In this document: piece after piece, positions 33,486 to 43,400 of the stretch | Numbering within the stretch: the first letter of the stretch is position 1 | Layout: each line of letters begins with the position of its first letter | Origin: JACZUI01 sp965216725 | GTDB taxonomy: Bacteria > Actinomycetota > Acidimicrobiia > Spongiisociales > ZC4RG35 | Length of the DNA: 64,000 bases | Direction: 5' to 3' | Assembly: GCA_965216725.1 (NCBI GenBank) | Contig: CBDCGI010000007.1 | Coordinates: 62,001-126,000, forward strand | Program-made: the position numbers and the translations under genes | The notes under the pieces: generated by a model | What the model was told of the DNA's origin: nothing | The model's database searches: none | What the model saw: the letters and a program-made list of their open reading frames with translations, nothing else

Positions 33486-33863
33486 TCAGTCTCCGGTGAG
33501 CTCCTCCACCGCTTCCTCGACACTGTCTGAAGCATCGTCGGCCACCTTCTCGGCAGCGTCGACCATCTCGTTGGCAGCGTCCTCGGCACGAGCCGACATG
33601 TCTCCGGCCGCACCGTCAGCGGTCACCACGCCAGCTTGCTTGAGCTTGGCAACGACCTGATCGGCGATCTCGGCCGCCCGGTCGTCACCGACACGAGGGC
33701 TGAGCTTCGACTCGACCTTGTACCGGGCCTCCGACTCGCTTATCCCGTAGTACTCCTGCTTCTTGGCCGCAATGGCTTTTGCGATGACCATCACAATGCC
33801 GATGAAGAGGGCGAGCTTGAACAGTGTCCCGAAGAAGCTTCTGTCTGATTCCATTTCTTCCAT
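33486..33863 (-). CDS. Small membrane-anchored protein with helical, Ala/Glu-rich tail
   Basis: The 125-residue protein has one transmembrane helix (about 12-30, LFKLALFIGIVMVIAKAIAA) and a long acidic helical region (DMSARAEDAANEMVDAAEKVADDASDSVEEAVEEL) like a LEA or apolipoprotein-type amphipathic helix. ATG 33863 is chosen because GGAGG lies 5 nt upstream. Function unknown; it may be a membrane-stress or cell-envelope protein. Confidence 0.75.
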   Translation of the reverse strand: MEEMESDRSFFGTLFKLALFIGIVMVIAKAIAAKKQEYYGISESEARYKVESKLSPRVGDDRAAEIADQVVAKLKQAGVVTADGAAGDMSARAEDAANEMVDAAEKVADDASDSVEEAVEELTGD

Positions 33864-33970
33864 CCGAACCTCCATCGCCCAAGCGTAACCAATTGCAGAA
33901 GACAGTTTTTCGCGGACTCCGCCACCCCCCTTCACGAAGAAGGAGGGGGCGCGTAGGTTGAGGAAACGAG

Positions 33971-35347
33971 GTGACACGACGGCTGATCGCGGCTTTGATC
34001 GTGGTGGGTCTAGGTGCAGGTGTTTGGTTCCTCTGGCCGAGGGGAGGAGCTGACGGTCCCACCACCACGCCGCCCGTCGCCGTAGCGACAAGCACCACCC
34101 TCGGGGTCGAAACCACCGTCACGCTGCCACCTTCAACCATCACCACATCGACCGAGCCGGCGGTTGTGGAGTCAGTTGAGGACGCCGAAGTCATCCTCCG
34201 GGAGCTGTGGTTTGGCTGGTTCGAGGGGATCTACAACCAGGATGAGGAGCGGATCCGTGAGGTGGTGGCGAGCCAGAGCATGGTCGAAGCGCCCGGGCGG
34301 CGTTCGGCGCCTGAGTTCACGGGGCCACCCTCCACAGGCGTGTGTGCTTGCGAGATACTGAGATCCTCATACCGATGGTGGTTGCACTGGCAGTCTGGGG
34401 TGATGTCGTCGAATTTCCGCGCCGGTAACTCGAGCGGCGTATTCGTGATCCGTCGTAGAGGTTCCCATTGGAAACTCATCCACATGGGTTCTCGAGGTGA
34501 TTTATGGGAGGCACGACTGCGAATCGCAATTGGAACCGCTTCTATCGCCCTCTTGCCAGATCACCACCCTGGCGCGGAGGAGTTCGCGCCTGCTGGGTCA
34601 CGTCGGAACTGGGATCCCCTCCTTCTTGTCGAGAAGCCCATCACCCGTTGTCGTATCGCCGGCGGGGACATCGTCGACTACGCCTCCGACGACGTCGTCC
34701 CCGGCCGTCTCTATCCCCAGCCGGGGACCGACATCACCGGGCCCTGCTGGTACTACTCCTCCACCGACACCAACTGGCGCTTCGCACAGCTATACGCCGA
34801 TGGTGACGCACTCCTCGGATACTCCTCAGGTGGCTTCGGAGGTGGCTTCGCCATCGTCACCGGGCGCCTCGCCCGATGCACCAGCGAACCAACTCCCATC
34901 AACGACCCGGCCGCCGACGTCTGGGAGTACATAACCGACTACATCCACCCCCCTCCCGCGCCCGACCTCAACCCGCCAGAAGGCGACGGTGTCACCGGGC
35001 TGGAGACATTTGTCGGCCTTCCGATACCGGCCGACCACAGCGCGGTGCTCAACAGCGGCGGGACCCTTCTCGAGGTCGAGATCGACGTGAGCGCAGTCAT
35101 CGTCGATTGGGGTGACGGAACCCGAGCCACCTATCCCGCCGAGACCAGCGCACTTACCGGATATCCAGATGGCATCGCCACCCACGTCTACGAGGTGAAA
35201 GACGCCAACTACCAGCTGACCGCCAGCTATGACTGGACCGCTCGATGGAGAGTCAGCGGTGGGGTTTGGCAGCCCGTCGCCGTTCCCGACACCTCGACAA
35301 CCGTTGGCTACCCGGTCGACGAGATCGTCTCGGTCATCACCGGGTAG
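33971..35347 (+). CDS. Secreted or membrane-anchored protein with Thr/Pro linker and C-terminal PKD-like domain
   Basis: A 458-residue protein with GTG start. N-terminal hydrophobic helix (about 4-22), a Thr/Pro/Val stretch (30-65) typical of cell-wall linkers, a central domain with two CxC/C features (GVCACEIL, ITGPCWYY) and a C-terminal beta domain (VIVDWGDGTRATYPAETSALTGYPDGIATHVYEVK) shaped like a PKD repeat. No family assigned. The middle (about 34480-34660) reads less smoothly; I checked neighbouring frames and found no convincing frameshift. Confidence 0.65.
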   Translation: MTRRLIAALIVVGLGAGVWFLWPRGGADGPTTTPPVAVATSTTLGVETTVTLPPSTITTSTEPAVVESVEDAEVILRELWFGWFEGIYNQDEERIREVVASQSMVEAPGRRSAPEFTGPPSTGVCACEILRSSYRWWLHWQSGVMSSNFRAGNSSGVFVIRRRGSHWKLIHMGSRGDLWEARLRIAIGTASIALLPDHHPGAEEFAPAGSRRNWDPLLLVEKPITRCRIAGGDIVDYASDDVVPGRLYPQPGTDITGPCWYYSSTDTNWRFAQLYADGDALLGYSSGGFGGGFAIVTGRLARCTSEPTPINDPAADVWEYITDYIHPPPAPDLNPPEGDGVTGLETFVGLPIPADHSAVLNSGGTLLEVEIDVSAVIVDWGDGTRATYPAETSALTGYPDGIATHVYEVKDANYQLTASYDWTARWRVSGGVWQPVAVPDTSTTVGYPVDEIVSVITG

Positions 35348-35353
35348 AGAAAC

Positions 35354-35887
35354 TCAGAAACACGCGCCCCACAACCCGGCGCCCTCGGTCACCGCTTGGT
35401 TCTCGGCCTTTTTCAGTGTGTTGGCGTGAAGCACGTTGGGCTCGATGCGGACCATCTCGGCATACCCGTCTTCCACCATTGCCAGATTCACGAATAGACC
35501 GTCTGAGACTCGATATACGTACCCCAGATAGCGGCCGAATCGGTCGCGTTCCTCGACGTCGAAGCGCACCTCTACTTCGGTGCCGTGAGGGATCAGATCG
35601 ATCAGTTGCTCCTCTGCCTCCTCCCCGTAGCACTCCAATTCGGGGTGGACTTCGGGGGTGTCGATCCCGATGAGCCGGACCGACTCGTCGAGGCCGTCGA
35701 CCCAAACCGTGTCTCCGTCAACGACGTAATCGACGGTCGTCAGCAAGCCTCCGGTGTCGGTTGTAGGCGCCGTCCCCTCGCCGGGCGAGCACGAGACAAG
35801 GATCAGAAGGCACATCCCCGTGACGGCAAGAGAAAAGGGCCGCCGGTGACGGCCCTTTTCAGGGAGGAGGAAGAAGGTCTCAGTCAT
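35354..35887 (-). CDS. Thermonuclease-like (SNase) putative lipoprotein
   Basis: The 177-residue protein has a hydrophobic leader ending in LVSC (lipobox-like) and a nuclease domain with DYVVDGDTVWVDG, VRLIGIDTPEVHP (metal Asp), FDVEERDRFGRYLGYVY (catalytic Glu and Arg) and LVNLAMVEDGYAEM. It would cut RNA/DNA outside the cytoplasm. The start is uncertain: ATG 35887 places a strong stem-loop within the leader codons, while the ATG at 35818 gives a signal peptide that is probably too short. Confidence 0.78.
   Translation of the reverse strand: MTETFFLLPEKGRHRRPFSLAVTGMCLLILVSCSPGEGTAPTTDTGGLLTTVDYVVDGDTVWVDGLDESVRLIGIDTPEVHPELECYGEEAEEQLIDLIPHGTEVEVRFDVEERDRFGRYLGYVYRVSDGLFVNLAMVEDGYAEMVRIEPNVLHANTLKKAENQAVTEGAGLWGACF
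35832..35860 (-). terminator. Perfect 11-bp stem-loop with T-rich flank, inside the nuclease leader region
   Basis: GAAAAGGGCCG (35832-35842) and CGGCCCTTTTC (35850-35860) pair perfectly around a 7-nt loop; on the minus strand CCCTTTTCTCTT follows the stem as in an intrinsic terminator. It lies 78 nt after the methyltransferase stop. It would end that transcript or attenuate read-through into the nuclease gene. Confidence 0.7.
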
Positions 35888-35937
35888 CACCAAGACTCTC
35901 GAAATCAATATCGGCAGCCGACGGAGATAGTTGAGCC

Positions 35938-36750
35938 TTAGACACGAGTTGCGGAAACCGACCACATCAACGGATAACGTCCGTAATCGGGCGGAAGGCG
36001 CCACAACCCGTCCTCGCCCTCGATCATCAGCTCGATCCCCTGCCATTCGCAGAAGTCGTATTCCGCGACGTTGTCTATGCGCAGGCCGGCATCGATCAGG
36101 GCAGTCAGTGTCTCTCCCATGCCGTGGTTCCAGTCGTAGGTCTTGGGGCTGGTGACCTCTCCCTCACCGGCGTAAGTCTCGGAGTCCTCGAACTCGGTGG
36201 GTTCGCCTTCGAAATACGGGTACTTGAGACTCAGCTTCTCGGTGTCATCCCAGTCGAGCGCCCACATCACCGGGTGTCCCTCCCGCATGTAGAAGCTCCC
36301 GCCCGGCTTCAAGAATGAAGCAACGACCTTCGCCCACCCGCGAATATCCGGCAGCCAGCAGATGGCGCCGACGCCCGTGTACACGACATCGAAGGTTCGT
36401 CCGACTACGGCTGGGCTGTCGTATAGCTCGGAGACCACAAAGGAAGCCGGAGTCGCGCTCCACCGGCTGAGTCGCCGGGCCGCCTCGATCGACTTCTCCG
36501 AGAAGTCCACGCCGGTGACATCGGCTCCGAGCCTCGCGAGTGAGATGGTGTCGGTGCCGATGTGACACTGCAGATGAATCAGCGACTTGCCCTCGAGCGA
36601 GACCATTCGGTCTTTGTCAAAGGCGACAACGTCGCTGAGGTGCTCTGGATCACGGTATCGATCGAGCCCGTACAACTCGGATGACTCGTGGATGTCGACT
36701 CGGGAGTCCCAGTTGGCGCGATTGACCGTACGCTGGTGATCGAGGGGCAT
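35938..36750 (-). CDS. Class I SAM-dependent methyltransferase
   Basis: The 270-residue protein has motif I as HLQCHIGTDTISLARLGADVTGVDFSEKSIEAA (about 50-82), a motif II region FDVVYTGVGAICWLPD and a motif III region FLKPGGSFYMREGHP. ATG 36750 is used; an in-frame ATG far upstream would overlap the divergent GNAT gene. The acceptor is unknown. Confidence 0.82.
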   Translation of the reverse strand: MPLDHQRTVNRANWDSRVDIHESSELYGLDRYRDPEHLSDVVAFDKDRMVSLEGKSLIHLQCHIGTDTISLARLGADVTGVDFSEKSIEAARRLSRWSATPASFVVSELYDSPAVVGRTFDVVYTGVGAICWLPDIRGWAKVVASFLKPGGSFYMREGHPVMWALDWDDTEKLSLKYPYFEGEPTEFEDSETYAGEGEVTSPKTYDWNHGMGETLTALIDAGLRIDNVAEYDFCEWQGIELMIEGEDGLWRLPPDYGRYPLMWSVSATRV

Positions 36751-36811
36751 GCTCTCATTATGCCGAGAGTTATCCCGGGCGGCGAGATGGGGCCGGCAAT
36801 AAGCTCGCCAC

Positions 36812-37417
36812 ATGACACGCATGGGGCCTGACCCTGATTCACGCAACGGCTTCGCCCTCGAAACTCCACGTCTCACTGTCGATTTGCCGGCCCAGTCGGA
36901 CGCCCAAACGCTCTTCCATCTCAACGGTGGAGAACATCGGAGAGAGGTGAACGCCACCCTGCTTTGGGACGGTGCCGACTCGGTCGAAGAGATCGAGCAG
37001 TGGATCGACAAATGCTCCAGCGACCCCTACCGGGACTTCGGATACCACTGGGTCATCCGGGACAAGACAGGATCCATCTCGGGCGGGGCAGATAACCCGC
37101 TCGGGGCGATTGGAACCAGGCCCCGCGCTGAACCGGGCAGGGCAGACGTCGGATACTGGCTGGGCCGTCCATTCTGGGGAAAGGGGGTCATGACCGAGGC
37201 CCTCACCGCTCTTCTCGACCTGTGTTTCGATGAGCTGTCCAATTACAAGGTCGAGGCGGATGTGTACACCCACAACGCCAGAGGTCTCCGTCTGGTCGAG
37301 CGTGTCGGAATGCGCCAGGAAGGGATGATCCGACGCGCCCATCGCAAGTATGGCGAGTGGGTGGACATCACGATTTGGGGCATCCTCGTGGAGGAATGGG
37401 AGCAGCTAACTCGCTGA
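36812..37417 (+). CDS. RimJ/RimL-type GNAT acetyltransferase
   Basis: The 201-residue single-domain GNAT protein shows ETPRLTVDLPAQSDAQTLF at the N-terminus, DVGYWLGRPFWGKGVMTEALTALLDLCFDEL as the acetyl-CoA loop and helix, and VYTHNARGLRLVERVGMRQEGMIRRAHRKYGEWVDITIWGIL at the C-terminus, the pattern of Nalpha-acetyltransferases of ribosomal proteins and of many detoxifying relatives. Divergent from the methyltransferase. Confidence 0.85.
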   Translation: MTRMGPDPDSRNGFALETPRLTVDLPAQSDAQTLFHLNGGEHRREVNATLLWDGADSVEEIEQWIDKCSSDPYRDFGYHWVIRDKTGSISGGADNPLGAIGTRPRAEPGRADVGYWLGRPFWGKGVMTEALTALLDLCFDELSNYKVEADVYTHNARGLRLVERVGMRQEGMIRRAHRKYGEWVDITIWGILVEEWEQLTR

Positions 37418-37498
37418 CCCCAAACTCCACTGGGCACGAATCCGGGACCTGAACTATGGTTTCCGATGCCCCCCATTGCTTGACGCGCTGGTCAAACA

Positions 37499-38218
37499 TT
37501 GAACCATTCACGAACACCTGCCCTGTTGATTGTCGCCGCAGTCCTCGTTTCGCTCGTCGCACTTGCGGTCCCTCAACCCGAGGTCGCGGCACAGGTCCCT
37601 GAGCCCAATCCGTCGACTCTCGACCTGATCGCGGCTCCGGCCACGTCAACGACATCAACACAGCCGGTCTTGGTGAAAGCACCCGCGTCGACGACTTCGA
37701 CAACGCTTCCCCGGTTGACGACCACGACCGCGCCACCAACCACCACAACGACATCCATCGTCGCGGTGGCAGCCGAAACCGTCCAGGCGGCCTCCGCTAC
37801 ACAGGGCCCGGCAACAACGACCACCACGGTCCCGGCGACCACCACGACGGCTCCCAAGGGAGGCTTCGATTCGGGGTTCGAAAACCAGTTCGCAAGCCTC
37901 ATAAACGCGGCCCGCGGCGATGATGGGCTCCCCACGCTCACCAGGAGCGGGTCGCTTGACGCCGAAGCCAGGAAATGGGCCAAGAAGATGGGCACCGACG
38001 GAGGGTTGGCTCATTCCAACCTGAGTCGCTTCCTTCCCCCGTGGAGTGCTGCGGCCGAGAACGTCGGCTCGGGCGGATCCGCCGCTTCGGTCTTCAACAG
38101 CCTCTGGGACAGCGCAGGGCATCGCTCCAACATCCTCGGGAACTACACACACTTCGGGATTGGGGTCTGGGTCGATGCCGCCGGCCGATTGTGGACCTGT
38201 CAGGTTTTCACGAGATAG
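37499..38218 (+). CDS. Secreted CAP-domain (SCP/YkwD-like) protein with Thr-rich linker
   Basis: A 239-residue protein with TTG start and signal peptide (about 1-32), a Thr/Pro/Ala linker (about 45-120) as in wall-spanning proteins, and a CAP domain (about 125-239): ENQFASLINAARGDDGLPTL, ARKWAKKMGTDGGLAHSN, AENVGSG, WDSAGHRSNILGNYTHFGIGVWVDAAGRLWTCQVF. The His and Glu of the CAP cavity are present. Extracellular, role unknown. Confidence 0.85.
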   Translation: MNHSRTPALLIVAAVLVSLVALAVPQPEVAAQVPEPNPSTLDLIAAPATSTTSTQPVLVKAPASTTSTTLPRLTTTTAPPTTTTTSIVAVAAETVQAASATQGPATTTTTVPATTTTAPKGGFDSGFENQFASLINAARGDDGLPTLTRSGSLDAEARKWAKKMGTDGGLAHSNLSRFLPPWSAAAENVGSGGSAASVFNSLWDSAGHRSNILGNYTHFGIGVWVDAAGRLWTCQVFTR

Positions 38219-38266
38219 GCCTGTAACGAACAACGCCCTGCCGGGCATAACCGTGGTCGAGGGCCG

Positions 38267-38821
38267 ATGGAGACCATGACCCGGGAAGAGAAGTTCGCCG
38301 ACATCTACGACGCCTACTTTCGGCACGTCCATGCCTACTGCCGACGTCGCACAGGTGTCGACAAAGCCGATGACGCCGTTGCCGAGACCTTCCTAACTGC
38401 CTGGCGGCGAATCGACGACATGCCAGAGGGGGACGAATCCCTTCCTTGGCTGTATGGGGTTGCGCACAAGGTGGTCTCCCGCCAGTGGAGAACTAGCAAT
38501 CGCAAGGCGAAGCTTCATCAAAAGCTGGAATCGATAGGCCTGCCCATCCACGACGCGGCCGACCACCTAGTGGTTCATCGCGACGAGATCGCAAGGCTGC
38601 TGACGGCTGCGAACCGGCTGAGTGATCGAGACCTGGAAGTGCTCCGCCTCGCGTTGTGGGAAGACCTGGAACACGAAAAGATCGGGACTGTGCTGGGGAT
38701 CTCAGCCAACACCGCCCGCCAGCGTTACCACCGCGCTCGAACACGGCTCATCAAAGAGTACGAACGCCAACAAAGAGTAACGGTCACCCCAAGGGACGAC
38801 GAGCGAGGAGAGGCGAGATGA
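38267..38821 (+). CDS. ECF-type RNA polymerase sigma factor
   Basis: The 184-residue protein has region 2 (FADIYDAYFRHVHAYCRRRTGVDKADDAVAETFLTAWRRI) and region 4 (LSDRDLEVLRLALWEDLEHEKIGTVLGISANTARQRYHRARTRLI) and no other domain. A second ATG at 38276 is equally possible as start. It overlaps by 4 nt the gene for a membrane protein with a small cytosolic N-terminus, which is its likely partner. Confidence 0.88.
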   Translation: METMTREEKFADIYDAYFRHVHAYCRRRTGVDKADDAVAETFLTAWRRIDDMPEGDESLPWLYGVAHKVVSRQWRTSNRKAKLHQKLESIGLPIHDAADHLVVHRDEIARLLTAANRLSDRDLEVLRLALWEDLEHEKIGTVLGISANTARQRYHRARTRLIKEYERQQRVTVTPRDDERGEAR

Positions 38822-39870
38822 GCCGAGAACACGACGTGATAACCCTGTTCCGGGAGGCCAATCCTGTCCCCGCTCTCGAAGATCTCAGCATCCGCAGTGA
38901 AGACGCCGCGTCGTACCTGGCGTGGGTGACGACTCTGCCCACCACCCAAGTTGCCGAGGTCGATGAGCCACATCCTTGGAGGCGAATTCGCCGGTATCTG
39001 GCTCCGGCCCTGGCCGTGACCATCATCGCCACGGCAATTGTTCTTCTGTTTGCACGCGACAACTCGGATTCACCTGTGGCGTCGACGCCAACAACAGAGG
39101 CCATCCCACCCCCAACGGCCCCGCCGTCGACCGCCCCACCAGTATCCGAGGTTGCCGTCGCAGAGGCCTTTGTCGGGTGCATGCTTGGCGAATGCGACCC
39201 GGCCACCTCTCTGGGATCGGCAACTGTCAATGGTGAGCCTGTTGCCGAGCATCTGGCATTCAGAGATGAGCTGCACACCTCACTGATCAGCCTGGAGTGC
39301 GCGGGTGAGTCGCCCGTCGTCTGTCAGGCGACCGGCACCGACGACTTGCGCAAGGCTTTGCGACACGAGTTCGGTGAGATATGGGAAGTCACCGTCGTGG
39401 CAGGCGAAGTGACCAGCGCCGCGTTTGAATCCGACGACGGGGCGACACTCGAGGCTTACCAAACATGGCTCGAGGCCGCCAACCCCGAACAGTCCCCCGG
39501 CTCACCTCAGGAGCGGGCTGTGCTCTGGGTCGCTCACGCCGAGGAGTTCCGCGAGTCGGACGCCTTTGTCCGGCCCTACGACCTCGACATCGTCGGCACC
39601 TGGCAGATGGTGAAAGGCGAAGTCTGGACGTTCAGCGAAGACGGGATCTACACAGTTGCCGACCAGAACGGCGTCTACGAGACAGGCAACTACACCTTCG
39701 CAGAGCCCAACATCACCATCGAAGCCGACGAGAGCACAGCCTGTCCTGACGGAGCTGGAACCTACGAGCTGCGGTTCTTCACGGCCGATCGGTTCGGCTG
39801 GATCCTGGTCCAGGACGAATGCGGGATCCGTGGCAGTCTGCTCAACGGTTTGGCCAACAGGGCCGAGTGA
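38818..39870 (+). CDS. Single-pass membrane protein, putative partner of the ECF sigma factor
   Basis: The 350-residue protein has a cytosolic N-terminus (1-60), one transmembrane helix (about 62-82, YLAPALAVTIIATAIVLLFA), a Pro/Thr linker and a long outside part that ends with a lipocalin-like beta domain (DIVGTWQMVKGEVWTFSEDGIYTVADQNGVYETGNYTF). The His-x3-Cys-x2-Cys zinc motif of ZAS anti-sigma factors is absent. Topology and the ATGA overlap with the sigma gene make an anti-sigma or sensor role likely but unproved. Confidence 0.7.
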   Translation: MSREHDVITLFREANPVPALEDLSIRSEDAASYLAWVTTLPTTQVAEVDEPHPWRRIRRYLAPALAVTIIATAIVLLFARDNSDSPVASTPTTEAIPPPTAPPSTAPPVSEVAVAEAFVGCMLGECDPATSLGSATVNGEPVAEHLAFRDELHTSLISLECAGESPVVCQATGTDDLRKALRHEFGEIWEVTVVAGEVTSAAFESDDGATLEAYQTWLEAANPEQSPGSPQERAVLWVAHAEEFRESDAFVRPYDLDIVGTWQMVKGEVWTFSEDGIYTVADQNGVYETGNYTFAEPNITIEADESTACPDGAGTYELRFFTADRFGWILVQDECGIRGSLLNGLANRAE

Positions 39871-39882
39871 GGCCCTGACGGC

Positions 39883-40317
39883 TCAGGACTTGTAGGCGTC
39901 AGCCGCCTTCTGCTCCTCACGCAGCCTCTTGCTCATATGAACCAATAGCTTCCATGCCATCTGGGCATTGTCACGGACTATCGGCTTGAAGCCCCACTGA
40001 GCCAGATAAAGCGTGGTGAGCTTCGAGGTCGCCTCGACGGTGGCTGTGCGCCTGCCTCCGTCGATGAGAGCCATCTCACCGAAGTAGTCGCCGGGTCCGA
40101 GATTGGCCACGGTCCGACCTCCTCGGATCACCCTGGCGGTTCCATCCAAGATCATGTGGAATCCGGCTGCGGCCTGTCCATCGGTGACGACCGTCTGCCC
40201 GGGAAGGTGAGTGACCTCTTTCGAGTTCTCGACGATGCGGCCAAGGTCCTTCTTGCTCAGCTCGCTGAAGAGCTCCACCTGGGCGCAATACTCGACTTTT
40301 TCCTTCTTCGTGACCAA
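39883..40317 (-). CDS. Cyclic-nucleotide-binding domain protein (stand-alone CRP-type cNMP domain)
   Basis: The 144-residue protein is a single cNMP-binding beta-roll (about 10-120): LFSELSKKDLGRIVENSKEVTHLPGQTVVTDGQAAAGFHMILDGTARVIRGG, and the phosphate cassette GPGDYFGEMALIDGGRRTATVEA with the Glu and Arg that hold the nucleotide. There is no DNA-binding domain. TTG 40317 is chosen because GGAGG lies 4 nt upstream. It is divergent (84 nt) from a class III cyclase gene. Confidence 0.85.
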   Translation of the reverse strand: MVTKKEKVEYCAQVELFSELSKKDLGRIVENSKEVTHLPGQTVVTDGQAAAGFHMILDGTARVIRGGRTVANLGPGDYFGEMALIDGGRRTATVEATSKLTTLYLAQWGFKPIVRDNAQMAWKLLVHMSKRLREEQKAADAYKS

Positions 40318-40401
40318 GACTCCTCCGGGCTGTATGGGTAGGGCGATCATATAGGCCCGCACCCGAACCCGTCCGGAAAACGACGGTTAGCCTGACTCCA
40401 C

Positions 40402-43400
40402 GTGATCTGCCCCAATTGCCAGAAGGAAAACCCGGCGGCCAACAGGTTCTGCGGCCACTGTGGTCAGGGGCTTGCCCAGGCTTGCCCATCGTGCGGCTCG
40501 GAGAATCCTCCCGGTCAGCGATTCTGCGGACAGTGCGGGACCGATCTCGGCTCGACGGACGCGGAGCCGGTCACGACCACGACCACTGAGCGCAGGTTGG
40601 TGACAGTTCTTTTTGCCGACCTCACCGGCTACACCTCCTTTGCCGAGAAGCGCGACTCGGAGGACACCCGCAGGTTCCTCGGCACCTATTTCGACAGGAG
40701 CCGGGAAATCGTGGAACGATTCGGCGGCATCGTCGAGAAATTCATAGGAGATGCGGTCATGGCGGTCTGGGGAGCCGACGTTGCCCACGAGGACGACGCA
40801 GAGAGGGCGGTCCGCGCCGGCTTCGAACTCACCGACCTGGTAGCCAAGCTCGCCTCCGAGGAGGGCGCCTCACATCTTGCATTGAGGGTGGGGATCAACA
40901 CCGGGGAGGCAGCCGTCGGCCCCGGCGAAGGCCACATGGGATTCGTGACCGGTGACCTCGTCAACACTGCTTCCAGACTCGAGTCGGCCGCTCAACCGGG
41001 CACGGTGCTGGTGGGCAAGTTGACCCAGGAGGCAGCTAGCAGAGCTGTGGCGTTCGAGCCCGCCGGCGACCAAGCGCTCAAGGGCAAGAGCGAGAAAGTG
41101 CCCACGTGGCGGGCGATGAGAGTGCTGTCCGAGGTGGGAGGACGGGGAAGGGCCGAGGCCCTGGAGCCGCCATTTGTCGGACGTGCGGAAGAGCTCAGAC
41201 TTCTCAAAGACCTCCGGGACACGGTGGGCCGCGAATCCCGGGCACGAATGGTTTCTTTGGTGGGCGAAGCCGGGATCGGCAAGTCGCGCTTGGTCTGGGA
41301 GTTCCTGAAATGGATCGACGGGCTCATCGAGGACACCTACTGGCACGAGGGCCGCTCCCCTTCTTACGGTGACGGTGTCACCTTCTGGGCTGTGGCGGAG
41401 ATGATCCGGAGGCGAGCAGGGATCAGGGAGAACGACCCCAACGCCGAAGCCGCCAAGAAGCTCGACGAGACGCTCGAGCAGTTCGTCGACGATCAGGAGC
41501 GGAGAGCCTGGATACGGCCCAGAGTCATGGCGGTGCTGGGCATAGGAGAGGCTCCGCCCGGTGACCGCGCCGAGCTCGACGCCGCGGTGAGGGCTTTCTT
41601 CGAAGGTGTTGCCTCCCGCGGGACCACCGTCCTCGTCTTTCAGGACCTCCACTGGGCCGACCCTGCAATGCTCGACTTCGTCGAAGACCTGACCGATTGG
41701 TGGAGAGACCAGCCGATTCTCGTCATCACCGAGTCTCGTCAGGACCTGCTGGACCGCCGCCCAACCTTCGGAACCTCTCGCCAGGGCGTGATCAGTTCGA
41801 CGCTGGGTGCCCTCAGCGATACCGAGATGACAGAGATGGTTAACCGCACCGTCCCGGGGCTTCCAGAGGCGGTGGTATCGGCCATCGTCGGTCGGGCCGC
41901 AGGTGTGCCGCTCTACGCCGTGGAGCTGCTCCGCAATCTGCTCGCTACTGGGGACATCGAGGAGGATGGCGAGTCGTACCGAATGGTCGGCGATGTATCC
42001 GACCTCGCAGTGCCCGAGTCGCTCCAGGCGATAATCGGTGCCCGCCTGGACCGACTCGACGGGGACGAAAAGCGGCTTGTGCAGGACGCCGCAATTCTGG
42101 GCCATGCCTTCTCGCTCGACGCGCTGGCCGTGATCACCGGCGAACCCACGGAGGCCTTGGAGCCCCGCATCCAGCAACTGTGTCGCAGAGAGTTGATCGA
42201 GCGGGTCAGGGATTTCCAATCTCCCGAAGTGGGCCAATACCGGTTCTTGCAGGGGATGATCCGTGATGTGGCCATCGGGCGCATGTCCAAAGAAAACCGC
42301 CGCCGCCGTCATCTTGCAGTGGCAGAGCACATGGAAGGTCAGCTCGACCCGGAGATCGCCGTGGTGGTGGCGTCGCACTATCTCCAGGCCCTAGAAGCGA
42401 CGGGAGATGGCTCGGAGCATGAGGAGATCAAGGCCAAGGCTTTGACTTCGGTGGTGGCGGCCGCCAGCAGGGCGGCCGATCTCGGATCCTGGGAGCAAGT
42501 CCAGTCCACATCGGAGATAGGACTCGATCTGGCGGAAGACGACAGCGAGAGGGCTCCGTTCTGGGAAGCGCAGCTGGATGCCCACGCCAACCTGTCCAAC
42601 CGCGATATGGCGGAGAAGTATGGCCAGATGGCGGTCGAGTTCCACCGGTCGGCCGGAAACGAGACCGACATGTGGAGGGTGATGCACAAGCTAGGCCTGA
42701 TGTACACCAACCTCGGGCTCCGCGACAAGGCGGTGCAACTCTTGTCGGAAGTCGTCCACGAAGACGCGCCTATCGAATCCGACAGAGAGCTCGCCATCGC
42801 CGCCACCGTCTTCTGCAGGGCTTCGATGCTGCAAAACCTTCCCGTTGGCCCCTTCCTCGACAGGGCCATTCACGCCGCCGAAAGGCTCGATCTGAGACCC
42901 CAGTTGCTCGACGCCCTCATCACCAAATCCGGATTCGCCGACTTCGAGGGACGACACACGGAGAGCATCATCCTGCTCAAAGGCGCCGTACAAATGGCAA
43001 TGGACGCGGACCTGACGGCCGAGTCGGCCCGTGGTCTCAACAACCTCGCCTTCCAGCTCGCCGCCATCGATGAGGAGGCTTCGCTGCAAGCCCAGAACGA
43101 GGCGATGGAAATCGCACGGAAATCTGGAAACCGGCCCATTATCCAATGGCACCTCATGCAGCATGGGTTCGGCCAGGCTCTGCGGGGCCGGGTCGAAAAG
43201 ATGGAGGAGATCCACGAAGACCCGATGTGGGTCGACGCCGGTCCCGACATCCTCGCCGGCCGTCGGTTCTACGAATCGATGGCATGGCTTCTCGTCGGTG
43301 ACTATGAGCAAGCGCGCCAGATGATGGATGAATCCTCAGACTTGATGGATCACACCGACCCTCAATCCGTCGCCTGGCTCGACGCGGGGCGGGTCATGCA

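Noticed and set aside
34497..34934. Alternative plus-strand frames inside the PKD-like secreted protein, suggesting a frameshift
   Set aside because: The main frame stays open throughout and has sensible strands; the other frames are Ser/Thr/Pro-rich shadows.
40870..42378. 502-codon minus-strand frame opposite the cyclase/ATPase gene
   Set aside because: Antisense shadow; His/Arg-rich composition without domains.
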